Source: Beaufortia kweichowensis
Taxonomy: Eukaryota; Chordata; Actinopteri; Cypriniformes; Gastromyzontidae
Direction of reading: 5' to 3'
Length of the DNA stretch: 64,000 nt
Assembly: GCA_019155185.1 (NCBI GenBank)
Contig: CM032817.1
Coordinates: forward strand, 1,195,714 to 1,259,713
Position numbers and translations under genes: made by a program
Shown here: positions 1 to 22,500 of the stretch, piece by piece
Layout of the letters: each line of letters opens with the position of its first letter
How positions within the stretch are numbered: the first letter of the stretch is position 1
The notes under the pieces: model-generated
Told to the model about the DNA's origin: nothing
What the model saw: the letters and a program-made list of their open reading frames with translations, nothing else
The model's database searches: none

Positions 1-1380
1 CACAAAATATATGGTACGTTATTTGGATGAAAAATTAACATGAATTCGATCTCTACCACCTATGCGACGTCATCAACTGTTATTGAACCAACATGGTTCA
101 AACAACGCATGTGCGATAAAGTTACTATGTTTTTGAGAAACGGTCGTGACTAGCTAAGGTGTTTTAAGCTTAGCGTTAAGCAGGAGTAAAAATACTGTAT
201 TTTATTTCTCGAAGATCTTTATCATTTTAAATATGTTGTGCAGCTGTATATTTGTAAACCGGGAGGGAAAACCCTTTTGCATTTTACTTTGCTTGCAAAC
301 TGTTTAAATTAAGGTTTATTAAATAAATAAACCATTTATTCCTTTTTTTAACCTTTTCACGCTTACGTTTTAAAAATCCTAACTGTCCCTCTGGAGTGAG
401 TTTTTTAAGGGCTGTTTTGGTTCCCCATGGCGACGCATCAAGTTCGTCACCTGAAGATGGCGCTTTCATACAGACTGCGGCCAGAACGCATTCAGTTTCT
501 TTTTCATTAAAACATTATTATTTGCAAAGATTGACAAAATCATATTATAACATTAACTAACAAAGAGTCTACATATGCATATGTGCTGTAATTCGTTTCA
601 TTAAAATATATATTTTTTTATTTCAGCATGAATACATGCAATAAACCACCAACCACGCTATTATCTGTTATTAACGATATATTTTATTTATTGTTTACTT
701 GCAAATGCTTTGAAAGGTTTTACTAGTTTAACCGTGGTTTTATTGGATGACCGTTTTCTATTGATATATTGACATTACTCTGCATTTATGAACTCTACAT
801 TTTATTGTGGTGTTTGTGACATAAAATAGAACCATCCCGTGTCTAAAAACACTGTATGAGAAGCTATTTTAGTGAATATAAATGACATCAGCTTCAAACT
901 GGTCTCCGCTTGTGCACAGCAAAAGCCGATTTAATTCTGCATATTTTTTCACTTTTAATGCTCGGTACATAAAATAAACACATCATTGCCTTAAAATCAT
1001 TAGTTTGAGAAGCAATTTTATAATGCGATGTGTGTGCCGCGAAAGCCGAATTTGAATCTGGCAGTTGGTTACGTCACTGTACATTCTAAAATCCCACATT
1101 TGGGATCGTACTCTCATGGGACCGTACGCATGAAATTACTGGATATATATCGTTTACCGCTATTCCTCCTAAAAATACTGAGATATTCATTTTTGCCCAT
1201 ATCGCCCAGCCCTAGTATGTACTGTATGCATAGTGTATGTATATGCTTGAGGTTTATTTTATTTATAAAATATATGCTCAAAGATGCCTTTAATTAGCAT
1301 AGCAGCATACCAATAGTCCACCCAACTGACACAGACAGTATAAAAGAAAAGACAGGAAATATTGTATTTCTATTACTTAC
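1..1380. other. gramd4 intron, left end of window
   Basis: AT-rich intronic DNA. A sequence ending ATATCGCCCAGCCCTA near 1197-1213 equals the right end of the hAT-like element at 9188-9667 and is probably a 5'-truncated copy. A CpG-rich 61-codon minus frame at 284-469 is noted under findings. Confidence 0.5.
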
Positions 1381-10517
<9,137 letters not shown>

Positions 10518-10546
<29 letters not shown>

Positions 10547-10700
10547 GAACCCTGCTGATGGAGCGCGAAAGATCCTTCAGACACCTGCCGGAAAACCGCT
10601 GGAAATATACGCCGGACTGTATGAAAGAGCTTTGCGATGTCTCTGGAGTCTTGATTATGTGTGAGTTAATGTCAATCTCCTCCTGAGAGAACAACGATCT
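10518..10700 (-). other. gramd4: candidate gramd4 first exon
   Basis: A donor GTAAGA follows GAGCTGG at 10518. Spliced to the 8316 acceptor, a frame from the ATG at 10546-10544 (MKLCYDLRAG) runs without a stop into AAIHNVKVKPK and the known gramd4 reading frame. The Kozak context is weak, so the exon may equally be 5' UTR. The upstream limit of the exon is not defined. Confidence 0.4.
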
Positions 10701-10716
10701 GCGTGTGTCATGTTGA

Positions 10717-10738
10717 TGTCTCTCTCTCTCTCTCTCTC
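10717..10738. repeat. short (TC)n run
   Basis: Eleven TC units followed by ACACAC, close to the putative gramd4 start. Confidence 0.8.
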
Positions 10739-10820
10739 ACACACGGCAGACGGGAAAATCCTCTAAAGCCGTACGTTGATCTCTTAAAGGGGCCGTACCA
10801 CCGTCTACTCACGTCGGTTC

Positions 10821-12479
10821 TGTAGTTGCTACAGTAGACATATTGTTAAAAACTCACATTTATCGTTGATATTTAAGGAATTTCCCTTTAAAATCGTATT
10901 TGTAAACGTAGAGATACTGTACTGATTAACAACAGTCTGACAATACACAACCTTTATCGCGCATCCAGTCAGATAAAGTGCTGTTGTCACATCCATAACC
11001 ATAAATGCGAACATTAAAATAAAACAACTATACGTTTCTTGAAGAGCCATCTCTTCTTTTGCAGGTTTGTGCACTTTAATTCACAGTAATCATACAAAGC
11101 GTGTTTTTCAAAAACGTGTCATCAATAACGCAGTTATGTTTTACTTTAGTTTTTTACTATTATAACTGTATTTGAAACAATAAACTAATAAAATACGAGT
11201 TTTAAGTTTATGCTTTGAGTATTATGAGTATTACTTACATGTTTCTTTTAAGCATGGCAAGCATCAGAAACGCTCTCTTCCTGTATGAGCAGCGCGATTC
11301 ATTTTGACCTTTGACTATTCGTCAATCAATAAACGCCTTTTGAACATTGAACAGCTATTGTAGAGATGAGATTACAGAATAATACAAACTATGAGAAAAT
11401 CCCTAGTTTTAGTTCATCAAGAAAAGTTATTTCTTTGAAACGAGTAACCTCCCCAAACAATAACACTGCATCACGTACTTCACCTGTTTGCGTTGCTGTG
11501 ACGCTAGATGACGCCAGATACTTAAAAAACGTTTAGGTGAATTTTTTTTTTTTTTAGGTGGATTTATTATTTAATTTATTTAATGAAATTTAATGTTAAT
11601 TAAGTATTAAAAAGTATTACTAACGAATTCAATTTTAGGGGAAAACCGGACTGGATTGAGAGCACGGACATGCCTTGATATAATAAATATATCACTTTCA
11701 GTTATATACATATCGTGTATACATTATGTATTTACATTGTCATAGTTAGTGATCTGTTAGTGTAGAATTGCAAAATGTGTTGTAAAATGTGTAAAAAAAT
11801 AAATATTTGAGTAAACCACGGTCAAGATAAACCAGTAATATGCTGATGAGGTACACATGGTTCTTATATTATTTTATTTTCTATCTTTGGTGTATACGTT
11901 CTTGAATCTCGTCTACTTCTTTGCGCATATTTGATGATGGTAATATCCTGTGCCATAAAATAAAAGGTATTTCCCAAGCTAAAATCCATTAAAAACTAAA
12001 ATCTTTATCCAAATATCAAACTTGTATCATCATTATTCAAATAAGTCATCTGCATCTTGCATATGCAACAGACTGTTGCTTTTTGCAAGTGTACTTTTGT
12101 TGTTAGTTTAATCACTCTTTAGTTATGTTTTTGTTTAAAGGTTTATTTAAACTGTAGACAAAATAATAAATAATTTATTTACAAAACAAATTAGTTCAAA
12201 TAAATTCACTGAATAATTAAGAAAAAGCTCCCATAGGAATTCAGAATAGATGGTCTTTTAACTCTTAAATTCTGTTTAAAACCATGTCATTTTACTACTC
12301 TGTAGTAATATATAACATATATAAAGTAAATACAACATAGTTGGTTCAATCTCCTTTCCATACAGTATACTGAAAGCTAACGATGAAATGCAACAACAAA
12401 AATATCTTTGGGTAATAAAATGAAAATGGTGAAATATGTAATTGCGAAACAGATGAGAGGAAAATCAATACTCAAAACA
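10821..12479. other. intergenic region between celsr1 and gramd4
   Basis: AT-rich, no supported exon, no recognised repeat. The region holds the space between the celsr1 poly(A) site and the gramd4 promoter. Confidence 0.5.
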
Positions 12480-13486
12480 CATAATTCAGTGAGCTTTTAT
12501 TTTTACAGCTTCAATTTTTTTGTCCAGTGTTTCAAAACATAAAAATAAATACAGCTTTACAGTAAGAAATCCAGTGTCTTCTTGTGGGAAACTCACTCAT
12601 TTAAAAACATCTGATTCTTTGGAATTAGTATTATGGACTATCACAAAGTTCATGATTACAAAATGAAGCAGATTCCTTTTTCGTATAAGGGCTTCACAGT
12701 GCAAACATTCTTATTACAATCACCACTGAACAGTCAAACAGTCCAAGGTTGCAGTGTTGTTTTCAATACGTATTTCGTCTGTAAAATAAAATGTATTGGG
12801 GACTGCAGCACCATAGCAACCGAAATGATTACTCTACAAATCGAATACAAAACAATTTTGAATCAGAAAAATGGTCATGTATTAAATGTTATTAAAATTG
12901 CTCATTTCCATATACAAATGTGCCCTAAAATTCACATAAAAAATATTACAATTTAAAAAATATATTTACAAAGTAATTACACGAGGAAGGCATCTCCTCT
13001 ATGAAGACGGGGCGAACAGGGCACTTAGTGACAATTACAGCATTCAGTGATTTCCATTTCGTAAACAGAAAATGTCTCTACACAGTTCCAGTCTTGCGTG
13101 ATTTTGTGCGTAATCACACAGTTCAAAGGAAGGACTAAAGAAATCACAAAGTCTTATCTGTTTCCTCAAGTCCTCCCATCATTCTAAGCAAGCTGCTCAC
13201 CATGTCGAGGGTTGCAGGTCCACATCAAGTGGTTTGGCACAGTTTCCATCTATCCTTGCTCACCCCTCGCTTTTGTATTTACATACATTCCCTTATCATT
13301 TCGTAATTTTCAGGCAGACATCGGCAGTAATACTGTCCTTCAACAGGGCATGGATCCCAGACATGGACACGCTGAAGAGCACTTGTTGTCACGGCGTGAT
13401 CCACCTTTGCTTTCCGCCTCTCTCCTACTGCCAGAAGCTGATATTCTCCCTCACGAGGGCAGAAGTTCCTCAGGTTTCCTGCTGGG
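12480..13486 (-). other. celsr1: celsr1 3' UTR (inferred)
   Basis: About 1 kb after the stop codon with no further coding signal. It contains two Pumilio-type TGTAAATA sites in transcript sense (about 13276-13283 and 12963-12970). The 3' limit is set from the AATAAA described separately, so it is an estimate. Open frames on both strands in 13.2-13.7 kb look like chance. Confidence 0.5.
12496..12501 (-). terminator. celsr1: candidate celsr1 polyadenylation signal AATAAA
   Basis: In minus sense this reads AATAAA, and the sequence just downstream is GT-rich (ATGTGTTTTGAG), as expected for a cleavage site near 12,475. It is the first good signal I found after the stop codon. Confidence 0.45.
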
Positions 13487-13511
13487 TCAGATTGATGTTT
13501 CATTACTGCCG
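13451..13511 (-). CDS. celsr1: celsr1 exon 35 coding part, two alternative acceptors
   Basis: The exon 34 donor leaves two bases of a split codon. The upstream acceptor (tgctcaccacag, exon starts at 13511) has the better pyrimidine tract and gives SDSDGSNETSI, then TGA at 13489-13487. A second acceptor 33 bp on (gacccagcag, starts at 13478) gives [12 protein letters not shown], then TGA at 13453-13451, and keeps the SDSEKP end that I recall for mammalian Celsr1. Both are in phase. Which is used cannot be decided from sequence alone. Confidence 0.7.
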
Positions 13512-16500
13512 CTGTGGTGAGCAGAAGGGGAGAGAAAGGGAAGGAGGATACATGCGGGTTAGAAGGGTGTTCAGGAAGGAATACGGGCAAGATGCCACAT
13601 GAACAGCAGGTGTAAAGAAATTCATGCTTCGGTAGACGCAAAGTCCTGAACAAAACCGAGGGGCTTTGGGTTCAAAAACATGCAAAACAATTGTCACTTC
13701 TACATTGTATGTTAATTTAGTACCTAGTCAATCCTGAATGTAAAAAAATATCAATACTAGTCTTTCTATGACATCTGTAGTACCGACGCAATTCACAGTG
13801 TCACCGTGATGTAATCATGGACTAAATGACAATAAAAGTGTGTGCCTATTACAAAATCTCATAAATCTCCAAAGATGAGCAGAAAGACTGATTTTCACCG
13901 TGTTGGCCGAAATGTCTATAAACTAGTCTGTAAGCTATTCCTTCACCTGTTAATAATTAATATTAATAGTTAACCTGTTAATAATACTAATTAATACGTT
14001 TGAATATCAACAGTAACTTACAAGTGATACTGTATTATAAAACTGTGGTGATGTTGTAGCTTACTGACTGAGTATACAAATGTGACCCTGGACCATAAAA
14101 ACCAGTCATAAGTTTCACATATTTTTATTTTTAATTCAGATTTCTACATTATATGAAAGCTTTCTATTGATGTTTGGTTTGTTAGGATAGGACAATATTT
14201 GGTAATATCTGTATATATCTGTAATGTGAGGTTGTCCAGCACTGTATCCACTCACAAAAATAAACGTTTTGATATATTTACAGTAGGAGATTTACAAAAT
14301 ATCTTCATGGAACATTATCTTTACATAATACCGTAATAATTTTTGGCATTAAAGATGGATAATGGATAATGCTACTTATGACTGCTTTTGTGGTCAAAAG
14401 TTTTTTCGAAAATTATTTGCCATTTAGTAATATAATACAGTCTGGCTGCGCAAGTATTGATCTTTTGTTTGTGTGTTGTTATTTTGTTTTATTATTGTTA
14501 TTAATGTGCCGATATAATCGAGAAATACTTACAAAATGGATTTGAAATTTATATCATTGACTGTGGAAATGTTGGTTTTGTTAAAGCGTGATCAGATTTA
14601 TCTCAACAGACAATAAAAAAGAAAAAGAGCAGATCTGGGTATGTTAGGGTGGAGCGTGTTAAGAAGTCTTACTCAGAGTCTGACTGGTTGCCGCCGTTAA
14701 CGGTTCCTGATCTCAGATTCATTGCCATGCCGTTCTGCTGTTCTCGTGGAGGGACAAGCAGTCGATGAGGAGGTTTTATCAGGACGTTGTTGCCCCCATC
14801 ATTAGAGGTTATAGAAGGCGCTCTTGAGGATATAGTGGGGGGATTGTAGTCCGAGAGTTTCTCGCGGAGTTTGTTTTTCATGTTTTTGTCTGTCAGTGGA
14901 GGTTGATATGTGATCTTGTTCTTCAGAATGCCTGTGAGGAGAGTGTGATGAATGTGATAAGGTTAGTATATGTAGTATGTGTCACTTAATGACAAAATAT
15001 AATCAAAGCTAGAGCTTAGTACATGTTATTCTATTATAAAGGTGTTCGAAATTATTTTTGGTTTCTGAAAAAACTTGCTGACTGGGTATGAAACAAAGTG
15101 ATCACCCATTTCCCAACATAATTTATTATTGAATATTCTATTATTTTACTGGGAAAACTTATAGTATACAGTATACACTTTAGCACAAAACAGTATAGAC
15201 AGAAAAAAAAATGGATATAGAAATGGAGAAATGAAACATGAAAAATTTGCAGAATGTCAAGGATTTCACATTAAATACTACAACTGAAAAAGAAATAAAA
15301 AAAGTCTGTAACATTGTAATTAATAGTTGTATTCAAAATATGTAAATTCATTTTTATGTTCTTATATTTTACATTATATTTATATATGTCTTCGCAGTCA
15401 GTCAGAGTTTTACGTTTTCACGAATGTTTATTCGTCGTTCTCACCCCTTCTCTGTTCAGGCTGGTGGTTGCTGTTGGATTGTATGGATGGTGTTGGGTGG
15501 TCCTTATCCTGAGTGGTCTCTCCAATGTGATTGAGTTTATTCTCCGGGTGGAGCTCCACATTGACTTTAGTTTCCACTCTCAGTCGCTCCGCTCCTCCTT
15601 GATCTTCACTGTCACTGGCCGTCATGGCTTCAGTCGGCCAGTAAGGCTTCACGTGATTGGACACGGTGTCCACTGAGATGTGAAAGATTCAAGGTTAGTA
15701 AGAAACTTCCTTTATGGAAGTTTTAAACGTAAAAAAACAATATATATTAAGAATGAGAAAGTGTTGTCTTCTACCTTTTGGAGTGCTGTGCAGTGGCTGT
15801 CTCTCATTATTCCATTTCGGCTTTGTTTCAATGTCTTCGTCCTCACTGTCAGACGAATGAGAGGACGCGTACGAGCTGCTGTGTTCGTCCACGGAGAGCT
15901 CACTGTCTGAATCGGAGTCTGAAGACACGCAACCTTCCGTTAACATCTCAACAACCATTTCCTCCCATGATATGTTACAAGTACCAGTACGAGCAAACGC
16001 ACAGCAGTTGAGAACGTTTTACCTTTAGGTTTGTTACTTCATAAATGACACAAGATAAGGCCTTTATATGCATTACGGATAACATGCATTAAATAAATAT
16101 CAGGGCTGATAATAATATAGTTTTCATACCATCTGCTTTAGTGCCATTACGGAAAAGTGAGCCATCAATGTCACTGAGTCCAGCTTTAGCATTCCCAGAT
16201 GACACACCAGGCTTCTGGCCCGATTCATCTCTGTGAAGTTCACAATATTATAAAATACAATATTAGACTTCTAACATATAAGTGAAAGCCTTATAGGGAG
16301 TAGTTCACACCAAAATAAAAACCTGTCATCATTTGTGACCCTGTCTGTGAAAACCAGGCTAAAGCCTAAAAATCTAATTCTGAGATAACGAGCATCAAAA
16401 TTTGATTTCACCTATTAATTTCACTAGAATATCAATTTTTCACATGACATCACTCAGACAATATTAAAGATGTCAATGTTAAATTCACACAGAATGTTCT

Positions 16501-19500
16501 TTGCATTATATAGGATGTTTTATGCAGAAAACAGAAAAATCACAAAAAATGACTTTAGCTGGGTTTTCACAGACTGGGTCACGTTTATTCACCCTCATGT
16601 TGTTCAAACTTGTATATGACTCTTTCTTCAGTGTAACACAAAAGAAGATATTTTGAGAAATGTTTTTAGTTGTTTTGTGTTCATACAATGGAAGTCAATG
16701 GGGATCGATGTTGTTTGATTACCAACATTTTTCAAATGATCTTCTTTTGTGTTCTGCAGAAGAAAGAAAGTCATACAGGTTTGAAATGACATGAGGATGA
16801 ATAAATGATGAAAGAATATTTTTGGGTGAACTATTTTCTAATAAACTAATAAACTTCTGTGAATCATTTCACGATGCAAATAATTAACAGTTATGTTTAA
16901 TATCAAGATACTGTACATAATGAATCATCAAAACTGTTGTCATTATATTGAAAATTACTACTTGCTGTATGCAAAAAGCTGTAATTTTTTATGCAATACA
17001 GAGTCTATAATACATACATATTATACAGTATGTATACTACTGTATATATATATAAATGTACCATTTTTACATTTTGCCTACAAATAATAAATGCAGAGTT
17101 AGTTTTCAATGTTAACATATTGCATATCATCCTGCAGTGCGGCAAAGCAGAAGCCATGCGCCTTTGCTTATACATTTAAAAAGAGAAAAGTCATGCAAAG
17201 ACAGAAATTCCTAAATTATAAGATACTGAAAGGTCAAGTAAAATAAGAACAAGCGAGTTACAACAGAGTATAGCCGTGTGCCCCAGCAGTAGCGTGTTAC
17301 CTGCGCGTGTGATTAATGTAGCTGTTGTGGCTCTTGGCTGACCTGACTGTGCTCTCCAGCGATACGGTGGACTCGCCGATGGCTGAACGGAACATCACCC
17401 CATCCTCCATATACGTGTTATTACAATTCAGTGTACGCTAAAATAAAAAAACAAACATGTCAGAGCACACTACTGTGAATCAAGCTTGGGGCCACATTAT
17501 CCTCCTATTCTTCCACTAAATTACTTAAAATTACTTGCAAATGACTTAATTGAGTTGTTATACCTTTGTATACAAGATTTGTTCATGTCAACCTGTTCGT
17601 GACCACAGTTTCAGAACTTGCGTGTATAAATATGTTATAATCTGTACGTATATTTACCGTGAGCAGGGTAGTGCGTGTGGTACTGGAGTCATCGGGTAGG
17701 GCTTTCTTTCCGGTGAAAACGTTCTTTAGATTCTTTCTCACCTCTTTGCTGAACACAATGTAGAAGAAGAAGAAGAATATCCCCTAAAAAGAGAAATGTC
17801 GACAAAATTGAAATCAAGCTTTTACTTATTATACTTTGCTCCATTTTTCACAGTGTGCCGTACTTCTTTTACTCACATCTTTAGAGCAATGTGTTGTTTT
17901 ATGTTTCAATACCAGGAAACACACATAGTGATAAACAATTTAACTCGGCACTGCAAGTCTCCTTGAATAAAAGCGTCTGCCAAATGCACAAATGAAAAGC
18001 TAGGTTTTATATTTTAAATGTTCGATTAGTGTGCACTGGGTTGTTACTTGATTTTTTTTAGTTTGTAAAAATTTTAAAATGCAAACCTTAGTTCCTATAA
18101 GCTATGATTTCTCCTTGACAGGGGATGTCTAGATCAACCATCAAGCTGTACATTGTCCTGCTTATTACATAGCTTGCTTGATAAGTAAATTATTGGACAC
18201 GAAATATTGCATATTTTAACATTTTCAATATTTGAAATGTTTTATTAGCTTATTTACTTTTACATTTAGGCATTTAGCTGACGCTTTTATCCAAAGCGAC
18301 TTATATTAGGAGTCGATTATTAGGGAGACAAATATTAGGAGCTTATTTATAATGAATAAACATTTTCAGTGAAGAAAGTTATTATGTTATATATCATTAA
18401 TTAGACATATTTCTATCTATATATAATGTATGCATAATTAAGGTTAGGTTGACTTGCAGTATCTGGATGACCCTGTTTTATTGGTTTTGAGTGGTTGTTG
18501 GATTGGATATATAGCGCATGTAAAGTATATTTACAGAAAGTGTTTTATTTAGCGAAAGTGTTACCTGCAGACAGCTGAAGATGGCAAACAGGTAGTGGAA
18601 AAGCATGATATCATTGTTAACGGCTATTAAACCCAGCAGCCAGGTGGCGCTGATGAGCAACAGCAGCAAGAAGGCCATTCGAAGAGCGGGACTGTTGTAC
18701 ACACAAGAAACAAAATATGTCCGAGTCAAAACATGAGAATACATTCACTCAAAATCCCTTACAGTGAATAAATTTAACGACAGTGTCTTACATGACCCCA
18801 GATTTCTCGAAAGAGCGCTGTCTGCGGCCACATGATGCCTTTGCGGCCAGCACAAAGATGACAATGTTAACCTGTGAAAAGAAATATGTCACACATTAGA
18901 CCTGAAACTATTAACTGATACGATCTATATACATGAAAAGGTTTCGGACGTATGGACTTACAAGCACCACCACAGCGATGGGTCCAGCGAAGCTCCAAAT
19001 AATGGTGTCGTGGACAGACAGCCAGCAGAAATCAGGGTTTCCGTAGCCCTGTGGATCCAGCCCCACAGCCAATCCTGACAAACACAAACATGTATTAACA
19101 TGTTAATTATGTGTACAATTATTGGCACAATGGTGTTGTGGGTAGTTTCTATGCAGTTTTTTGTAGTGCACATTTCTAGTTACTATGGTTTGTTTAAAAT
19201 CCCTCCCCCACACGAATGAGTAATGATGAGTATTTAAAAACAGAAGAAGAACGGGCAAACATCATTTCAGACAAGAGGAGAATCTCTATTATCTGTGCGA
19301 TAGGGGCTTTTTCACTGCTTTGAGCATATGCCAGTGAAGAAAGTGACACCCGTTGACACCCATCAGAAAGAGAGAGAGAGCAAGAAAGAGAGTGAGAGAG
19401 AGAGAGTAATATAAAGACAGTGGCGTTCTGTCTCTTTCTCACAGGGATCACACACACCAATTAAAGGAGGGGCGAGCCCATGCACGAGAGCTTGGGTGTG

Positions 19501-22500
19501 TATGTGTGGTGTGTGTGTGTGTGTATTAGAAACTCGTGAGCAACATCACTTAAAACTGTAGGTGTGTGATTACGTTGACAGTGTGGATAAACTATATTTA
19601 CAATTATCGGCCTAAAATGAGGTTTATTGGGTGTATGTGCGTAAAATGATCATTTCATAATTTCACAGACATAGAGAGTGTTTGGGTGTGTGTGAGTGTT
19701 TATCTAACCTGTAATAATTGCAGGAATCCCCCAGCCTATGGCGTAGTAGAAGCGCATGTGACCGTGGTTGATGTTCCTGACCTCGGTAAGCATGCGGTAT
19801 ATGTGCAGACCCTCCACGAACGTCCAGGCGAATGTGCACATGTAGAAGTAGTGCAGGAGTATGGCTATCACCGTACACACAAACTACAGAGAGAAAAAGA
19901 TTGTTAGCGTTCTGCAGAGCAACTACAAGAAACTTGTATTTCCACGTCTCCTGAGATTCTCTCTCTAAAGAGAAAACTAATCCCCCAGTACTAGAAGACA
20001 CTATTTACAGAATGCCTTCTTGAAAGACTCTCACAGACGTACATTTTTTTTATTTATAAATACCTTGACTACTTGATCTATGGTAGATTAAACTACTGTT
20101 GTTGTTTAATAGCACAAAATAGCACAGGTCAAATAAATTAGACTGATGTAGAAATCTGAAATATACAAAATGATTACTGTAACCAATGAGTACCACCCAG
20201 CCAATGACATCACAGGAACACGCACATGTGTATGTGCATCAAACCACACATAATGATTCACCACTTCTCTAGTGGTGAATCACCCACAACCAAAAGAGAT
20301 TTTCGACCTCATTTTCAGTGTATCCTCAAAGCAGCCTAACCCACTAGTATATCCCGCTACTAATTAAAGACTTATGGAAGTAATTAGTGGATTTTGAGAA
20401 TTGGAACCTAAATTCGAAATATCTCAAACGAGCGAAAATTAAAACTTCCTAATAAGACCTTGGTGAAAGAACATAAAACCACATCTGAGATCCGCACATT
20501 CATTTGTAATTTAACTTGATGAAAGATTAAACCCATAAAGCCAGTTGTGTGGTCCCTTTTCTATGATTCTCCTTGAACCCTTTGAGGTTTGACATAACAG
20601 TATTTTTAAATCCTCACCGGGTTGTCGGTCTGGTTGATTCCGATGAGGAAGACGAGCTCGGAGAAGAAAAGGGCAGCCACCAGGTTCTTGTGGATGCTTA
20701 GGAGATTGGATCGTAGTTTATGAAGGATGGCCAGTAGGATAAAGGTGATTAGAAGAGCCAAAAGAGAGGCAGAGACTGTGGTGTAAGTGACGATCTTCAA
20801 AGGAAGAACATCACCATGCTGGGAGGAAGAGAGAGAGGGGGACCGTAGAAATTAGAATGGCAAAACCAGACCGAGAAAGCAAAAAAATACATAAAATTAC
20901 AAAAGATATCAGAAAGGATGGAGAATCATAAGATAGAGTTTCATCACTTATACTCTAAAAATTAACTTTCTAGACACTTTCTATTGACCAAATTTTATAT
21001 CGGCACCACACGTATCCTTTATGAAGAAGGCACTGGGTTGTCTGAAGAACAGTACCTCTCTCTTAGAGATGTCCATAAGGACGGCAAAGCTGGTCATGTG
21101 ATTGCACTCGCAGCTGATGTGGGTGTAGTTTCTGAAGGTGAGCTCACAGCCTTTGGACGACCATCCGCCAGTCCCTCCAACACTGATACAAACAGATATC
21201 ACATCACAGTTAGGGGTGGGAATCTTTAGGTATTACGCGATCCGATTCCGATTCTGGGACTCACGATCCGATTCCAAAACGATTCTTCATATAATTGTTT
21301 TGCAAATATGACAAATTTGCATTTTAAATAAATAAAGAGTTTTTATGCTTTTTGTTTATAGTTAGAATCTCTTTGACAGTATTCCCATCTTGAAGTTTAA
21401 TTTTATTGCTTTTATTTTAACAAAGTTATATTCAGGATGAACAAGTTCTGACATAGAATCGATTCTGAATCTTTGAGAATCGATTCAGAATCGTTAGAGA
21501 AAGAATCCCGATGCATCGATTTTTTTCTCCCACCCCTAATCACAGTTAGCCATGGATATATAACATTCCTACTAAAATAATGATGGGGGCTTAAAACAGT
21601 TTTTTTTAATTGCCTTTGATTGTCGAGAATTTTTTTTAGTTACAGAAGCTTTTTAGAGCACAGAAGACACAATAAGACAAAACAAACTTTATGAAAGTCA
21701 AAAGATAAGTCAACAAAAATCTAACTTTTTGATAAAGTGGATTCAAGCTTCTTATAAATTATGGCCCAACGTGCTTATAATTTTAACCTATAAACCGTTC
21801 CACAAATGCAACAATAAGGTTACTTTAATATTTCCGAGCTAGAATACCAATCTAAGCATGACAAACTATTAATATTTGACTACTTTTCATAACCCTAACC
21901 AAAAAAAAGTTAAAAAATAATAATATTAATTTATATTTAATTTAATATAAATTTAATATAAATTATTATATTATTAAATATAATAAAATTATATTTTATA
22001 ATTTATATTTAATAATAATTTATATAATATTATATAATAATATAAATAAGTTAATCAAATTTTAAAATACCTACAATTGAAAAATAAAAAAATACTAAAC
22101 AACATGTATGTAAAAACTATTTAATTTAAAAAAACTGTAGTTCGGATAGTGCATTTTAATATGTATGCTCATTATGTACATAATTTTATGTAGCATTTTT
22201 AATAGTGTCATAATATAGATTTTGAAAAAAGAATGTGAGCTTGATTGCCCTAAACTTTATGTACCCTACATATATTATTTAATGAGATCTTATTGCTGAA
22301 GTGTTTGCCACAAATGCTCAAACGTATGCACGGGATAATCGTAATGAAGTTGTGTGTGTGTATGAAGGTAGTGGGACTCACGTGAAAGAGTGGTTCCAGA
22401 ACACACACACTGGTTTGGATCTCTCCTCTGTCTCCAGCAAGTTGTAATGTAGTGTGATTGGTGGTTCAAGAGGGATGTGTAATGGTCCACCTTCACTGTA

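Noticed and set aside
13212..13697. Four overlapping frames of 64-124 codons on both strands around the last celsr1 exon
   Set aside because: They overlap the short coding end and 3' UTR, have no recognisable product and shift frame relative to the supported splice.
15327..16011. Plus-strand frames over celsr1 tail exons 32-33
   Set aside because: Antisense shadows of real minus-strand exons.
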